From: an uncultured Flavobacteriales bacterium
GTDB taxonomy: Bacteria > Bacteroidota > Bacteroidia > Flavobacteriales_D > Sanyastnellaceae
DNA length: 10,923 bases
Direction: 5' to 3'
NCBI GenBank assembly: GCA_913057815.1
Contig: CAJXOV010000034.1
Location: 1 to 10,923, forward strand
In this document: positions 1 through 6,325 of the stretch, piece by piece
Layout: every line of letters starts with the position of its first letter
Numbering within the stretch: position 1 is the first letter of the stretch
Translations under genes and position numbers: made by a program
The notes under the pieces: generated by a model
What the model saw: the letters and a program-made list of their open reading frames with translations, nothing else
What the model was told of the DNA's origin: nothing
Databases searched by the model: none

Positions 1-45
1 GTATTGTTGTCATATATGTCGGTGCCTCAGAGAGACGAGACATAC

Positions 46-70
46 TTTTAAATTTAACTTAAATTTAAAA
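46..70. repeat. perfect AT-only palindrome upstream of the DUF2200 gene
   Basis: Two 12-nt arms, TTTTAAATTTAA (46-57) and TTAAATTTAAAA (59-70), are exact reverse complements around a single C at 58. The palindrome ends 9 nt before the ATG at 80, so it lies in the promoter or leader of the DUF2200 gene. It could be an operator or only a flexible AT-rich promoter stretch. Symmetry in pure A/T sequence arises more easily by chance, so the repeat is certain but its function is not. Confidence 0.6.
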
Positions 71-79
71 TCACAAAAA

Positions 80-457
80 ATGAAAGTTACAGCTGAAAAA
101 AATGAAAAAGTTGCTAATATGATCTTTGCATCCATTTATCCTCTTTATTGGAATAGATTGGAAAAGCATGGTAGAACAAGAAAAGAGTTCCATCAAGTAA
201 TAGAGTGGTTCACTGGTTTTGATGAAGATAAACTACAAACACTTATTGAAGAGAAAGTAACTTTTAGAACGTTTTTTGAAAAAGCCAAAATCCATCCCAA
301 TAAACACTTGATTAATGGAGTAGTTTGTGGTTATCGAATTGAAGAAATAGAAGATAAGTTTGTAGTGTATAAACAATGCAGACGTATGGAAAAACTAATT
401 GATGAATTGGCAAAAGGACGTAAAATGGAGAAAATTTTACGAGAAGAAAAAAAATAA
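80..457 (+). CDS. DUF2200 family protein, function unknown
   Basis: This 125-residue soluble protein has no signal peptide or membrane segment. I recognise it as DUF2200 from its run of conserved blocks: an N-terminal VANMIFASIYPLYWNRLEKHGRT stretch (residues ~11-33, quoted here in parts: IFASIYPLYW, then KHGRT), VIEWFTGFDE near 40-49, INGVVCGYRIEEIED near 78-92, and IDELAKGRKMEKILR near the C-terminus. The length is typical of the family, so the gene appears intact. No biochemical function is established for the family as far as I know. The start at 80 is preceded by an A-rich stretch and no Shine-Dalgarno, as is usual in Bacteroidota. It is probably monocistronic, since the next gene begins 79 nt later and is unrelated. 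Confidence 0.9.
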   Translation: MKVTAEKNEKVANMIFASIYPLYWNRLEKHGRTRKEFHQVIEWFTGFDEDKLQTLIEEKVTFRTFFEKAKIHPNKHLINGVVCGYRIEEIEDKFVVYKQCRRMEKLIDELAKGRKMEKILREEKK

Positions 458-536
458 AGACTGTCGCTAACAAGTTATCTAGGGATCACCTATTGAGATA
501 CTCTCCATAAGCAGAACATTGGCTGAAATAAAAAAC

Positions 537-1235
537 ATGAAAAACTATTTTCCATTATTACTTATCATAGTGACATTTGCTAGTTGCTCAAAAGAAAAAG
601 ATTCAAGCTTTGTAATCGGTGTAGATAACGATTCTATGAATACCTTCACTTTAGATTCCGCAGTTGAAATTATAGCTCCTGCTCTCAGTGTAAATGAATT
701 TGAATTAGATATAGATAATGATGGAATAAATGATTTCAAATTAGTTAGTGAGCATAATGTATCGTCAGGTGGCGTAAACCAACGAGGATCATTTTTAATT
801 GTCCTGAACACATCTTTTCTAGTATCAACAACGGAGATGATTGACACCACTTATCAATGTTATAATTTTTCTCTTAACAGCACTACTACCTACAACAACT
901 TTTATAGTTACAGTTGTTTAACTGAGAATGACTCTATTCAATCAATAAATATATTCGAGTATCCGAAAGTATATTCTTCGGGTGATAGTTATAATTGTAA
1001 TGAATCTTGGTTGAATTCTGAATTAATCTTATCCTATTTAAATAATTCTTCTTCTAATATAGGTCCGCCATATTCTAACCATAATATTGTAAGAGGAAAT
1101 TGGAATCTTCAGAATATGAAATACATATTAATTAGCAAAGATATTGGCCCTAAATCCCTTTACGGTTGGATAAAGCTTAGTGTTGAGAACTTTAAGGAAA
1201 TACAATTTATTGAGTATTCCTTACAAAAAGAATAA
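537..1235 (+). CDS. hypothetical lipoprotein with a calcium-loop-like motif
   Basis: The protein has 232 residues from ATG 537. An in-frame TTG at 519 would add only six polar residues in front of the signal peptide, so 537 is preferred. Residues 1-17 (MKNYFPLLLIIVTFASC) form a signal peptide with a lipobox ending FAS-C17. Polar SKEKDSS follows, as in Bacteroidota surface or outer-membrane lipoproteins. Residues 58-66 read DIDNDGIND, a DxDxDG loop like those that bind Ca2+ in thrombospondin-type-3 and EF-hand-like repeats. The C-terminal YGWIKLSV plus short strands suggests a beta-rich domain of a kind seen in secreted Bacteroidota proteins. The serine, asparagine and tyrosine content is high. 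I do not recognise a family. The lipoprotein call is solid, calcium binding is inferred, and the function is unknown. Confidence 0.8.
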   Translation: MKNYFPLLLIIVTFASCSKEKDSSFVIGVDNDSMNTFTLDSAVEIIAPALSVNEFELDIDNDGINDFKLVSEHNVSSGGVNQRGSFLIVLNTSFLVSTTEMIDTTYQCYNFSLNSTTTYNNFYSYSCLTENDSIQSINIFEYPKVYSSGDSYNCNESWLNSELILSYLNNSSSNIGPPYSNHNIVRGNWNLQNMKYILISKDIGPKSLYGWIKLSVENFKEIQFIEYSLQKE

Positions 1236-1464
1236 AACAACAACAGCCAAAAGAATATATAAAATCATAAAGCCCATAGACATACTATGCTTCATACAAA
1301 CAACTAGATGTACATAAAAATACGTTGTATCAGAAAAGTAAATGTGAGTTATTTGTGACTGAGAAGAAAGAACGATTGTAACTCAAAATCACCTAATGAA
1401 TGCTGATCTGAGGGAATTTCAATCTTCATCTTTTCAAGTTTTACTCTAAATTAGAACACGTTAA

Positions 1465-2487
1465 ATGGAATCGTCTCAATTAAAAGAAATCATTCAAGGA
1501 ATCCCCAAGGCTGAACTTCACCTCCACATTGAAGGAAGCTTTGAGCCGGAACTTATGTTTGAGATGGCCAAAAGGAATAACATAACTCTTGATTATGATT
1601 CCATTGAATCACTCAAGAAAGCATACAAGTTTAATAACCTTCAAGAGTTCCTAGACATCTATTACACAGGCGCTCAAGTACTTATTCATGAACAAGATTT
1701 TTTCGATTTAACCTGGGAATATCTGACTAAAGTGCATAGTCAAAACGTAGTTCATGTAGAGATTTTCTTTGACCCACAAACCCATACCGATAGAGGAATT
1801 GGATTTGATGTGGTAATCAATGGAATTCGAAAAGCACTGGAAAAAGCGAAGCAGGAATTAGGGATTTCCTTCAAACTCATCATGTCCTATTTACGTCATT
1901 TAAGTGAGGAAAAAGCATTCAAAACACTGGAACAATCTATTCCTTTTAAAGACTGGATAGATGGTGTAGGACTGGATTCATCGGAGATGGGAAACCCACC
2001 TAGTAAGTTTGTCAATGTATTTAAAGCATCTGCGGAGCAGGGTTATAAGCTAGTGGCTCATGCTGGAGAAGAAGGCCCGGCTGATTACATATGGGAAGCT
2101 CTAGATTTATTGAAAGTTGTGAGAATAGACCATGGAAATAGATGCCTAGATGATGAAGCTCTGGTTCAACGATTACTCGATGAAAACATGGCTTTAACCC
2201 TTTGTCCACTTAGCAATGTAGAGCTCAAAGTAATCCAAAAAATGGAGGAACACCCTGTAGCTAAAATGCTTAAAAAAGGTATTCTAGCCACTATCCACTC
2301 AGATGATCCAGCCTATTTTGGAGGATATATGAATGAGAATTATTATGAAACGGCTAAGGCATTGAACTTAAATAAAGATCAGCTGAAACAACTAGCCATC
2401 AATGGATTTGAAGCTAGCTGGTTAAGTTCAGAAGAAAAAGTAAAGCACATCTCCCGGGTAGATGCTTATTTCGATTCTCTTCACTGA
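1465..2487 (+). CDS. adenine deaminase (adenosine deaminase superfamily, Aah1/type 2)
   Basis: This 340-residue cytosolic zinc amidohydrolase probably converts adenine to hypoxanthine and ammonia in purine salvage. Metal ligands are visible as HLH (H19, H21), H199 in VAHAGEEG and D280 in HSDDP. E202 is the likely proton donor, H223 (IDHG) assists catalysis, and D281 contacts the base. Several blocks favour the adenine deaminase branch (Aah1 and bacterial relatives) over true adenosine deaminase: FFDPQTHTDRGI (101-112), SEMGNPPSKF (173-182), CPLSNVEL (247-254) and HSDDPAYFGGY (278-288). The length matches the family and all catalytic residues are present. Automated pipelines often label such genes add. 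The gene stands alone: 229 nt of non-coding DNA lies upstream, and it converges with the kinase gene 32 nt downstream. Adenosine as substrate cannot be fully excluded from sequence. Confidence 0.92.
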   Translation: MESSQLKEIIQGIPKAELHLHIEGSFEPELMFEMAKRNNITLDYDSIESLKKAYKFNNLQEFLDIYYTGAQVLIHEQDFFDLTWEYLTKVHSQNVVHVEIFFDPQTHTDRGIGFDVVINGIRKALEKAKQELGISFKLIMSYLRHLSEEKAFKTLEQSIPFKDWIDGVGLDSSEMGNPPSKFVNVFKASAEQGYKLVAHAGEEGPADYIWEALDLLKVVRIDHGNRCLDDEALVQRLLDENMALTLCPLSNVELKVIQKMEEHPVAKMLKKGILATIHSDDPAYFGGYMNENYYETAKALNLNKDQLKQLAINGFEASWLSSEEKVKHISRVDAYFDSLH

Positions 2488-2519
2488 ATACTCCCAGCGT
2501 TTCATTATAAACCATTCGT

Positions 2520-3503
2520 CTAAAATCCGGTTAAAACTGCATTCATCAGCTTAAGATTGTAGTCATTTATTTTTTGATGTGAAGGCATCCAGCCTAACAT
2601 AAATCTCATGAAATCTGCACATGCCATAGGATACATATCTGTCCATTCGCGGTGTAATTCTGAGAAATCAATCTCAATCATAAAAGCCTCACTCCTTTCG
2701 GAATCCAATCCCTTTTTCAATTCTAAAAAGTAATAATCCAGAAGTTCGGTTTCATACTTTTCACATTCCTGACTAGTAAGACAGCTTCCAAGAAAGTAAG
2801 CCACATCTTTAATTCCACAACCTCCTCCCACATATTGAAAATCAACAGCAGCTACTTCTTGACCATTTGCAGAAAAACAAAAATTAGCCACTTTGGCATC
2901 TCCATGTACTATGGTTTGAAAAGTACAGTTATTAAGTGCCTCGTCAATTAAATGAGCTTTTAGTTTTAACTCTTGATGTTCTAGATTATTCAGTTCATCT
3001 GGTCGAGTTTCTAAATGCCAATACGTTCCTACTTCCCATAGCCCATTTAGCTTCTGCCCTATGAAAGCAGCATGAAAATTCGCCAACCATTTCAAACACA
3101 CTTTCACTTCTGGAATCTCAAGATGCTGTTTTCTAATTGGAAAACCTAGGTCTAAATCTTCCAATATTATCCACTGATTTTTCCCTTCAGAATAGGATCC
3201 AAGGAATTTCGGTGTTCTGCATTGGGCATTGCAACGCTTATTATAGTGCTCATACCAGTGCGTTTCTACTTCATAGGATCTCACTTTTCGGATATGAGAA
3301 TTATCCGAATCCCAACCTCTAGGATGCTCTCCTGATTCACCTAGCGATATAAATTTAACTACTGCGGTTTTATAACTAGAATCAATCAATCGATATCTAG
3401 AAATTTTTCCGTAACCACTCCATAAAGACTGAATAACCTCAGCCTCTATACAATCCGAAGAATTGGTGATGGCTAATAAGTAGTCTTTGAATTCTGACTT
3501 CAT
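2520..3503 (-). CDS. APH/ecdysteroid-kinase-like small-molecule phosphotransferase
   Basis: This 327-residue soluble protein has the protein-kinase-like fold of aminoglycoside phosphotransferases and choline kinases. Visible elements are the ATP lysine region AVVKF (K50), an alpha-C glutamate in SYEVE (~77-80), the hinge WIILEDLD (111-118), the catalytic Brenner motif HGDAKVAN (H200, D202, N207) and the metal-binding DFQ (D221-Q223). GIKDVAYFLGSCL (230-242) follows the DFQ. HGDxKxxN, DFQ and KDVAYFL are typical of the ecdysteroid 22-kinase-like (EcKL/DUF1679) branch. All catalytic residues are present, so it should phosphorylate a hydroxyl on some small molecule with ATP. The substrate is unknown, and antibiotic resistance should not be assumed. 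It converges with the deaminase and diverges from the sulfite operon, sharing a regulatory region with the latter. No signal peptide is seen. Confidence 0.85.
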   Translation of the reverse strand: MKSEFKDYLLAITNSSDCIEAEVIQSLWSGYGKISRYRLIDSSYKTAVVKFISLGESGEHPRGWDSDNSHIRKVRSYEVETHWYEHYNKRCNAQCRTPKFLGSYSEGKNQWIILEDLDLGFPIRKQHLEIPEVKVCLKWLANFHAAFIGQKLNGLWEVGTYWHLETRPDELNNLEHQELKLKAHLIDEALNNCTFQTIVHGDAKVANFCFSANGQEVAAVDFQYVGGGCGIKDVAYFLGSCLTSQECEKYETELLDYYFLELKKGLDSERSEAFMIEIDFSELHREWTDMYPMACADFMRFMLGWMPSHQKINDYNLKLMNAVLTGF

Positions 3504-3537
3504 GAGTTATCTATTCTATTTAAATAAGAATGTGGAA

Positions 3538-3545
3538 CAAAAGTA
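3538..3545 (-). promoter_or_regulatory. candidate -7 element of the kinase gene
   Basis: Read on the minus strand this is TACTTTTG, an exact match to the Bacteroidota -7 consensus TAnnTTTG, about 35 nt before the kinase start codon. No good TTG/TTTG -33 box lies at the usual spacing, so a helper protein may be needed. A TGTTACA half-site (3574-3580) lies about 40 nt upstream of the inferred start point. Confidence 0.4.
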
Positions 3546-3572
3546 ATAGCTTAATCCTGTTTATTCTATTTG

Positions 3573-3581
3573 GTGTTACAA
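3573..3581. repeat. 9-mer GTGTTACAA, first copy (half-site)
   Basis: GTGTTACAA occurs here and again at 3632-3640, 59 nt apart, both within the 237-nt divergent intergenic region. The second copy forms the right arm of the palindrome at 3624-3639. This first copy has no matching left arm, so it would be a lone half-site. Confidence 0.55.
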
Positions 3582-3623
3582 ACAAGAGATCTTAAAAAAG
3601 ACTGTTTCTTCGAATTAGAACTA

Positions 3624-3639
3624 TGTAACATGTGTTACA
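3624..3639. promoter_or_regulatory. CRP/FNR-superfamily-like operator palindrome
   Basis: TGTAACA-TG-TGTTACA is a perfect inverted repeat with 7-nt arms and a 2-nt spacer. It can also be read as TGTAA-N6-TTACA, the geometry of a CRP site (TGTGA-N6-TCACA), or GTA-N8-TAC, the geometry of an NtcA site. Both regulators belong to the CRP/FNR superfamily. It lies between the kinase gene and the sulfite operon. Its centre is about 40 nt upstream of the start point implied by the candidate -7 element at 3660-3667, a usual activator position. The symmetry is directly visible; the regulator is inferred. Confidence 0.5.
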
Positions 3640-3659
3640 ACGGATAGTCGGATATCTCT

Positions 3660-3667
3660 TATCTTGC
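3660..3667 (+). promoter_or_regulatory. weak candidate -7 element of the sulfite operon
   Basis: TATCTTGC resembles the Bacteroidota -7 box TAnnTTTG but is one T short before the G. No good -33 TTG box is seen. A weak core promoter with an activator-like palindrome upstream would fit activator-dependent transcription of the operon. Confidence 0.3.
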
Positions 3668-3740
3668 ATCTAAACTTAGTGAAACCTATATGACTATTGT
3701 GAATATATCTACCCGTGTATCTCCTACTCAATCCACCTTA

Positions 3741-4919
3741 ATGGTTGTGATTTCAAATTACAGAGTTCTTATTCTACTGCTTCTACTTACAGGCTCATTT
3801 TCTCTTTTTTCTCAGGATAAAGAGACCGAAATGCCCTTCGGAAAACATGAAGATATGATTATCTTAAACGATAAACCATGGAACATAGAATCTCAGCCAC
3901 ATATACTAAATGATGATGTTACTCCAGCCTCTAGCATGTTCGTGAGGAATAATGGAAAACTACCAAAAGATATAGATGCTAGTACATGGACACTAACTAT
4001 AGACGGAGAATCAGTAGTAGAATCTAAGACGTATACACTTGCAGAACTCAAGTCCAAATTTCAGCATTACACCTATCAACTCACATTGGAATGTGGAGGA
4101 AACGGTAGAAAAGAATTCGACCCTCCTGCCAAAGGAAATCAGTGGAGTTTAGGAGCGGTAAACTGTGCCGAATGGACTGGAGTAAGATTAAGAGATGTAT
4201 TGGAAGATGCTGGCATTAAAAAAGATGCCGTTTACATCGGCTATCATGCTATAGACGAACACCTCAGCGGAAACCCTGACAAAGAGCCAATCTCTAGAGG
4301 ATGCCCCATGTTTAAGGCTTTAGAGGATGAAACTCTTTTAGCTTTTCAGCTTAATGGCGAAGATATTCCGCTCATTCATGGATATCCATTAAGATTAGTA
4401 GTAGGCGGGTGGCCTGCTTCTGCTTCAGGGAAATGGGTAAACAGAATAAGTATTAGAGATAGAGTACATGATGGCGCTAAAATGACAGGAACTGCATACA
4501 GAATTCCCTGTAATCCCTTGGCTCCAGGAGAAAAAGTGAAGGATGAAGACATGTGTATCATAGAATCTATGCCAGTTAAATCATTGATTACATTCCCTAA
4601 GACTGGGAAATTAATTAAGACAGGCAGCTCTTTAGAAATTAGAGGGCATGCCTGGAGTGGAGATTTAGAAGTGGTGATGGTGGAATACTCTATAGACTTC
4701 GGTGCTTCGTGGGTAGAATGTCAATTAGAAGCACCTGCTAACAGATTAGCTTGGCAGCATTTTTCTGCCAACATCAAATTTCCTAAAGAAGGATATTATG
4801 AAGTGTGGGCTAGAGCTACAGATGCAAACCAAACTTCACAACCCATGGTACTTCCAGGCTGGAATCCAAAAGGATATTTGAATAACGCATGTCACAGAAT
4901 AGCTGTAAAGGTTCAGTAA
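3741..4919 (+). CDS. sorA: sulfite dehydrogenase molybdopterin subunit (SorA-like)
   Basis: This exported molybdenum enzyme should oxidise sulfite to sulfate. I prefer ATG 3741 (392 residues) over ATG 3690 (409 residues) because 3741 gives a compact signal peptide: MVVISNYR, then a leucine-rich core, then a likely cleavage after SLFSQ. Numbered from 3690, the molybdenum-ligand cysteine is C135 in LTLECGGNGR. The pterin-domain blocks NCAEWTGVRLRDVL (158-171), GCPMFKALE (204-212) and HGYPLRLVVGGWPA (230-243) follow. Residues ~293-409 form the Ig-like dimerisation domain ending NNACHRIAVKV. The family is the sulfite oxidase/SorA/SoxC group. A single-haem cytochrome gene 1 nt downstream points to SorA rather than SoxC, whose partner is a diheme protein. 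There is no twin-arginine motif, which is odd for a molybdopterin enzyme. Confidence 0.88.
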   Translation: MVVISNYRVLILLLLLTGSFSLFSQDKETEMPFGKHEDMIILNDKPWNIESQPHILNDDVTPASSMFVRNNGKLPKDIDASTWTLTIDGESVVESKTYTLAELKSKFQHYTYQLTLECGGNGRKEFDPPAKGNQWSLGAVNCAEWTGVRLRDVLEDAGIKKDAVYIGYHAIDEHLSGNPDKEPISRGCPMFKALEDETLLAFQLNGEDIPLIHGYPLRLVVGGWPASASGKWVNRISIRDRVHDGAKMTGTAYRIPCNPLAPGEKVKDEDMCIIESMPVKSLITFPKTGKLIKTGSSLEIRGHAWSGDLEVVMVEYSIDFGASWVECQLEAPANRLAWQHFSANIKFPKEGYYEVWARATDANQTSQPMVLPGWNPKGYLNNACHRIAVKVQ

Positions 4920-4920
4920 C

Positions 4921-5391
4921 ATGTCTATGGAGGAAAAAAACGTAGATGAATTAGTAAAATCCGCTAGGACGATTGTTAGAACATCCATAATTCTGGCCTT
5001 AGCTACTATGACTATGGTTTTCGTAAACACGAATCCTGAACTATTTTCTTCCAACGATTCCTCTGAAAATGAGGATCTAAATAAAAAGGATAGAGATCTA
5101 ATTGAAGATGGAATTCATGTAAGAACAGGGTTGATAGATGCAGAAGGAATGTTCGTAGTAATCGGAAACTGTACGAACTGCCATTCAGCTAAATTGGTAA
5201 CACAAAACAGGATGACTGCCGAGCGATGGAATGAAACCATAAAATGGATGCAGGAAACACAAAACTTATGGGACTTAGGAGAAAATCAAGAGATAATTGT
5301 AAACTACTTAGTGACCAACTATCCTCCTAAAAAATCAGGAATGAGAAGGAGCAATTTAACGGATATAGAATGGTATGAAACTGAGAATTAA
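4921..5391 (+). CDS. sorB: monoheme cytochrome c subunit of sulfite dehydrogenase (SorB-like)
   Basis: The protein has 156 residues. A cytoplasmic N-terminal stretch of about 20 residues is followed by one hydrophobic segment (~22-37, SIILALATMTMVFV), then an acidic linker rich in serine, asparagine and glutamate. The C-terminal domain has a single haem-binding CTNCH (C84, C87, H88). Downstream, MTAERWNETIKWMQETQNLW and IVNYLVTNYPP resemble cytochrome subunits of sulfite dehydrogenases. M98 or M110 is the likely sixth haem ligand. It would accept electrons from SorA and pass them to the respiratory chain while anchored in the membrane. The start lies 1 nt after the sorA stop, so the two are translationally linked, and the 3' end overlaps the sulfurtransferase gene by 17 nt. 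An in-frame ATG at 4927 is an equally possible start. Confidence 0.85.
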   Translation: MSMEEKNVDELVKSARTIVRTSIILALATMTMVFVNTNPELFSSNDSSENEDLNKKDRDLIEDGIHVRTGLIDAEGMFVVIGNCTNCHSAKLVTQNRMTAERWNETIKWMQETQNLWDLGENQEIIVNYLVTNYPPKKSGMRRSNLTDIEWYETEN

Positions 5392-6325
5392 CATAATTAT
5401 TATCGCAGTTCTAGCGTTGCAACGCTGCGCTCCTACAGAACCAGAAACACCTCTAGTAAAGGCCGACATGGAAACCACTCTGATTGAAGAATCATTCCTT
5501 ATTGAAGCCCAAGAACTGATTAAAATCATAGATCGACCAAATATTAAACTTGTGGATTTCAGAAAAGAAGCACCTTATGCTTTAGAACACATTCCTGATG
5601 CAGTCAACATAGGAAGAAGTCATGTTCAAAATGATAATTTCGATTACAATGGCATGATGGCCAGTAAAGATCAAATGGAAATTCTTTTGGGTGATTTGGG
5701 TATAAGCTCAGAAGACACTCTGGTGGTTTATGATGACAATGGATTGTGCAATGCGGCTAGACTGTGGTGGATTCTTCAGAACTATGATTTCGATCAATTA
5801 AAACTCCTTCACGGTGGTTTAACTTCGTGGAAAACGGCCGGAGGAAAAGTAACCACAAATATTCCCAATCCGGAAAAGAGTGTCTTCAAACTAACAGATA
5901 ATCCTTCTATGAAATTCTATATTTCTAAAGAAGATGTTCAAGCTAATATAGGCCTCAACACAACTATCATAGATACCAGAACAGCTGACGAATATTCTGG
6001 AAAAAGACAGAAAAATGGAGCTTTAAAGGGTGGCAGAATTCCAGGAGGGATAAACATCGACTGGGCAGAGGCTATTAATCATAATGGCGACAAGAAGATG
6101 AGAAGTAATGAAGAGCTATTAGATATATACGGAAAACTAAACTTGGCAGATGATGAACCCGTTATTGTTTACTGCCACACCGGTATGAGATCAGCGCATA
6201 CCACATTTGTACTAACCCAACTAATAGGGCACCTAAACGTAAAAAACTATGACGGCTCATGGACCGAATGGAGTAGATTCGATGAGCTTCCTTTTGAACA
6301 AGATACTTTAACTGTAATACAATGA
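5375..6325 (+). CDS. exported two-domain rhodanese sulfurtransferase
   Basis: The 316-residue protein has two rhodanese domains in tandem. Domain 1 (~40-165) is the usual non-catalytic one: LVDFRKE, HIPDAVNI and VVYDDNGLCNAARLWW, with D120/D121 where the active cysteine would be. Domain 2 (~180-305) carries IIDTRTADEYSG, GRIPGGINIDW and the active loop C267-HTGM-R272. This layout matches thiosulfate and 3-mercaptopyruvate sulfurtransferases, which move sulfane sulfur from a donor to a thiophilic acceptor. The loop CHTGMR is neither the CRKGVT of classical rhodanese nor the CGSGVT of mercaptopyruvate enzymes, so the donor is uncertain. Residues 1-18 form an export signal. C18 could carry lipid, but arginine before it is a poor lipobox. 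The gene overlaps the cytochrome gene by 17 nt and the hydroxylase gene by 4 nt. It may produce sulfite for SorAB. Confidence 0.85.
   Translation: MKLRINIIIIAVLALQRCAPTEPETPLVKADMETTLIEESFLIEAQELIKIIDRPNIKLVDFRKEAPYALEHIPDAVNIGRSHVQNDNFDYNGMMASKDQMEILLGDLGISSEDTLVVYDDNGLCNAARLWWILQNYDFDQLKLLHGGLTSWKTAGGKVTTNIPNPEKSVFKLTDNPSMKFYISKEDVQANIGLNTTIIDTRTADEYSGKRQKNGALKGGRIPGGINIDWAEAINHNGDKKMRSNEELLDIYGKLNLADDEPVIVYCHTGMRSAHTTFVLTQLIGHLNVKNYDGSWTEWSRFDELPFEQDTLTVIQ

Noticed and set aside
15..44. TATGTC ... GACATA inverted repeat at the window start
   Set aside because: Only 6-nt arms around an 18-nt loop, and no further pairing that would support a structured RNA or terminator.
465..536. Possible integron attC or cassette boundary after the DUF2200 gene (CGCTAACAAG)
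   Set aside because: The core does not fit RYYYAAC and no matching GTTRRRY end with internal symmetry is found before the next gene.
545..850. Minus-strand open frame opposite the first lipoprotein
   Set aside because: It lies wholly within the antisense of a gene with a clear signal peptide and lipobox, and its own translation resembles no family.
1236..1464. Non-coding stretch between the lipoprotein and the deaminase
   Set aside because: Only tiny open frames (up to 16 codons), a 5-bp hairpin CATAG-N5-CTATG (1275-1289) and a poorly placed TAAATTAG (1447-1454). Nothing is supportable as a gene, RNA or promoter.
2520..3503. Aminoglycoside resistance gene
   Set aside because: The fold is shared, but the motif set favours the EcKL-like branch and there is no mobile or resistance context.
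3690..4919. SoxC (sulfane dehydrogenase of the Sox system) as the identity of the molybdenum enzyme
   Set aside because: Its partner gene encodes a single-haem cytochrome, not a diheme SoxD, and no other sox genes are present. SorA fits better, though SoxC-like function cannot be fully excluded.
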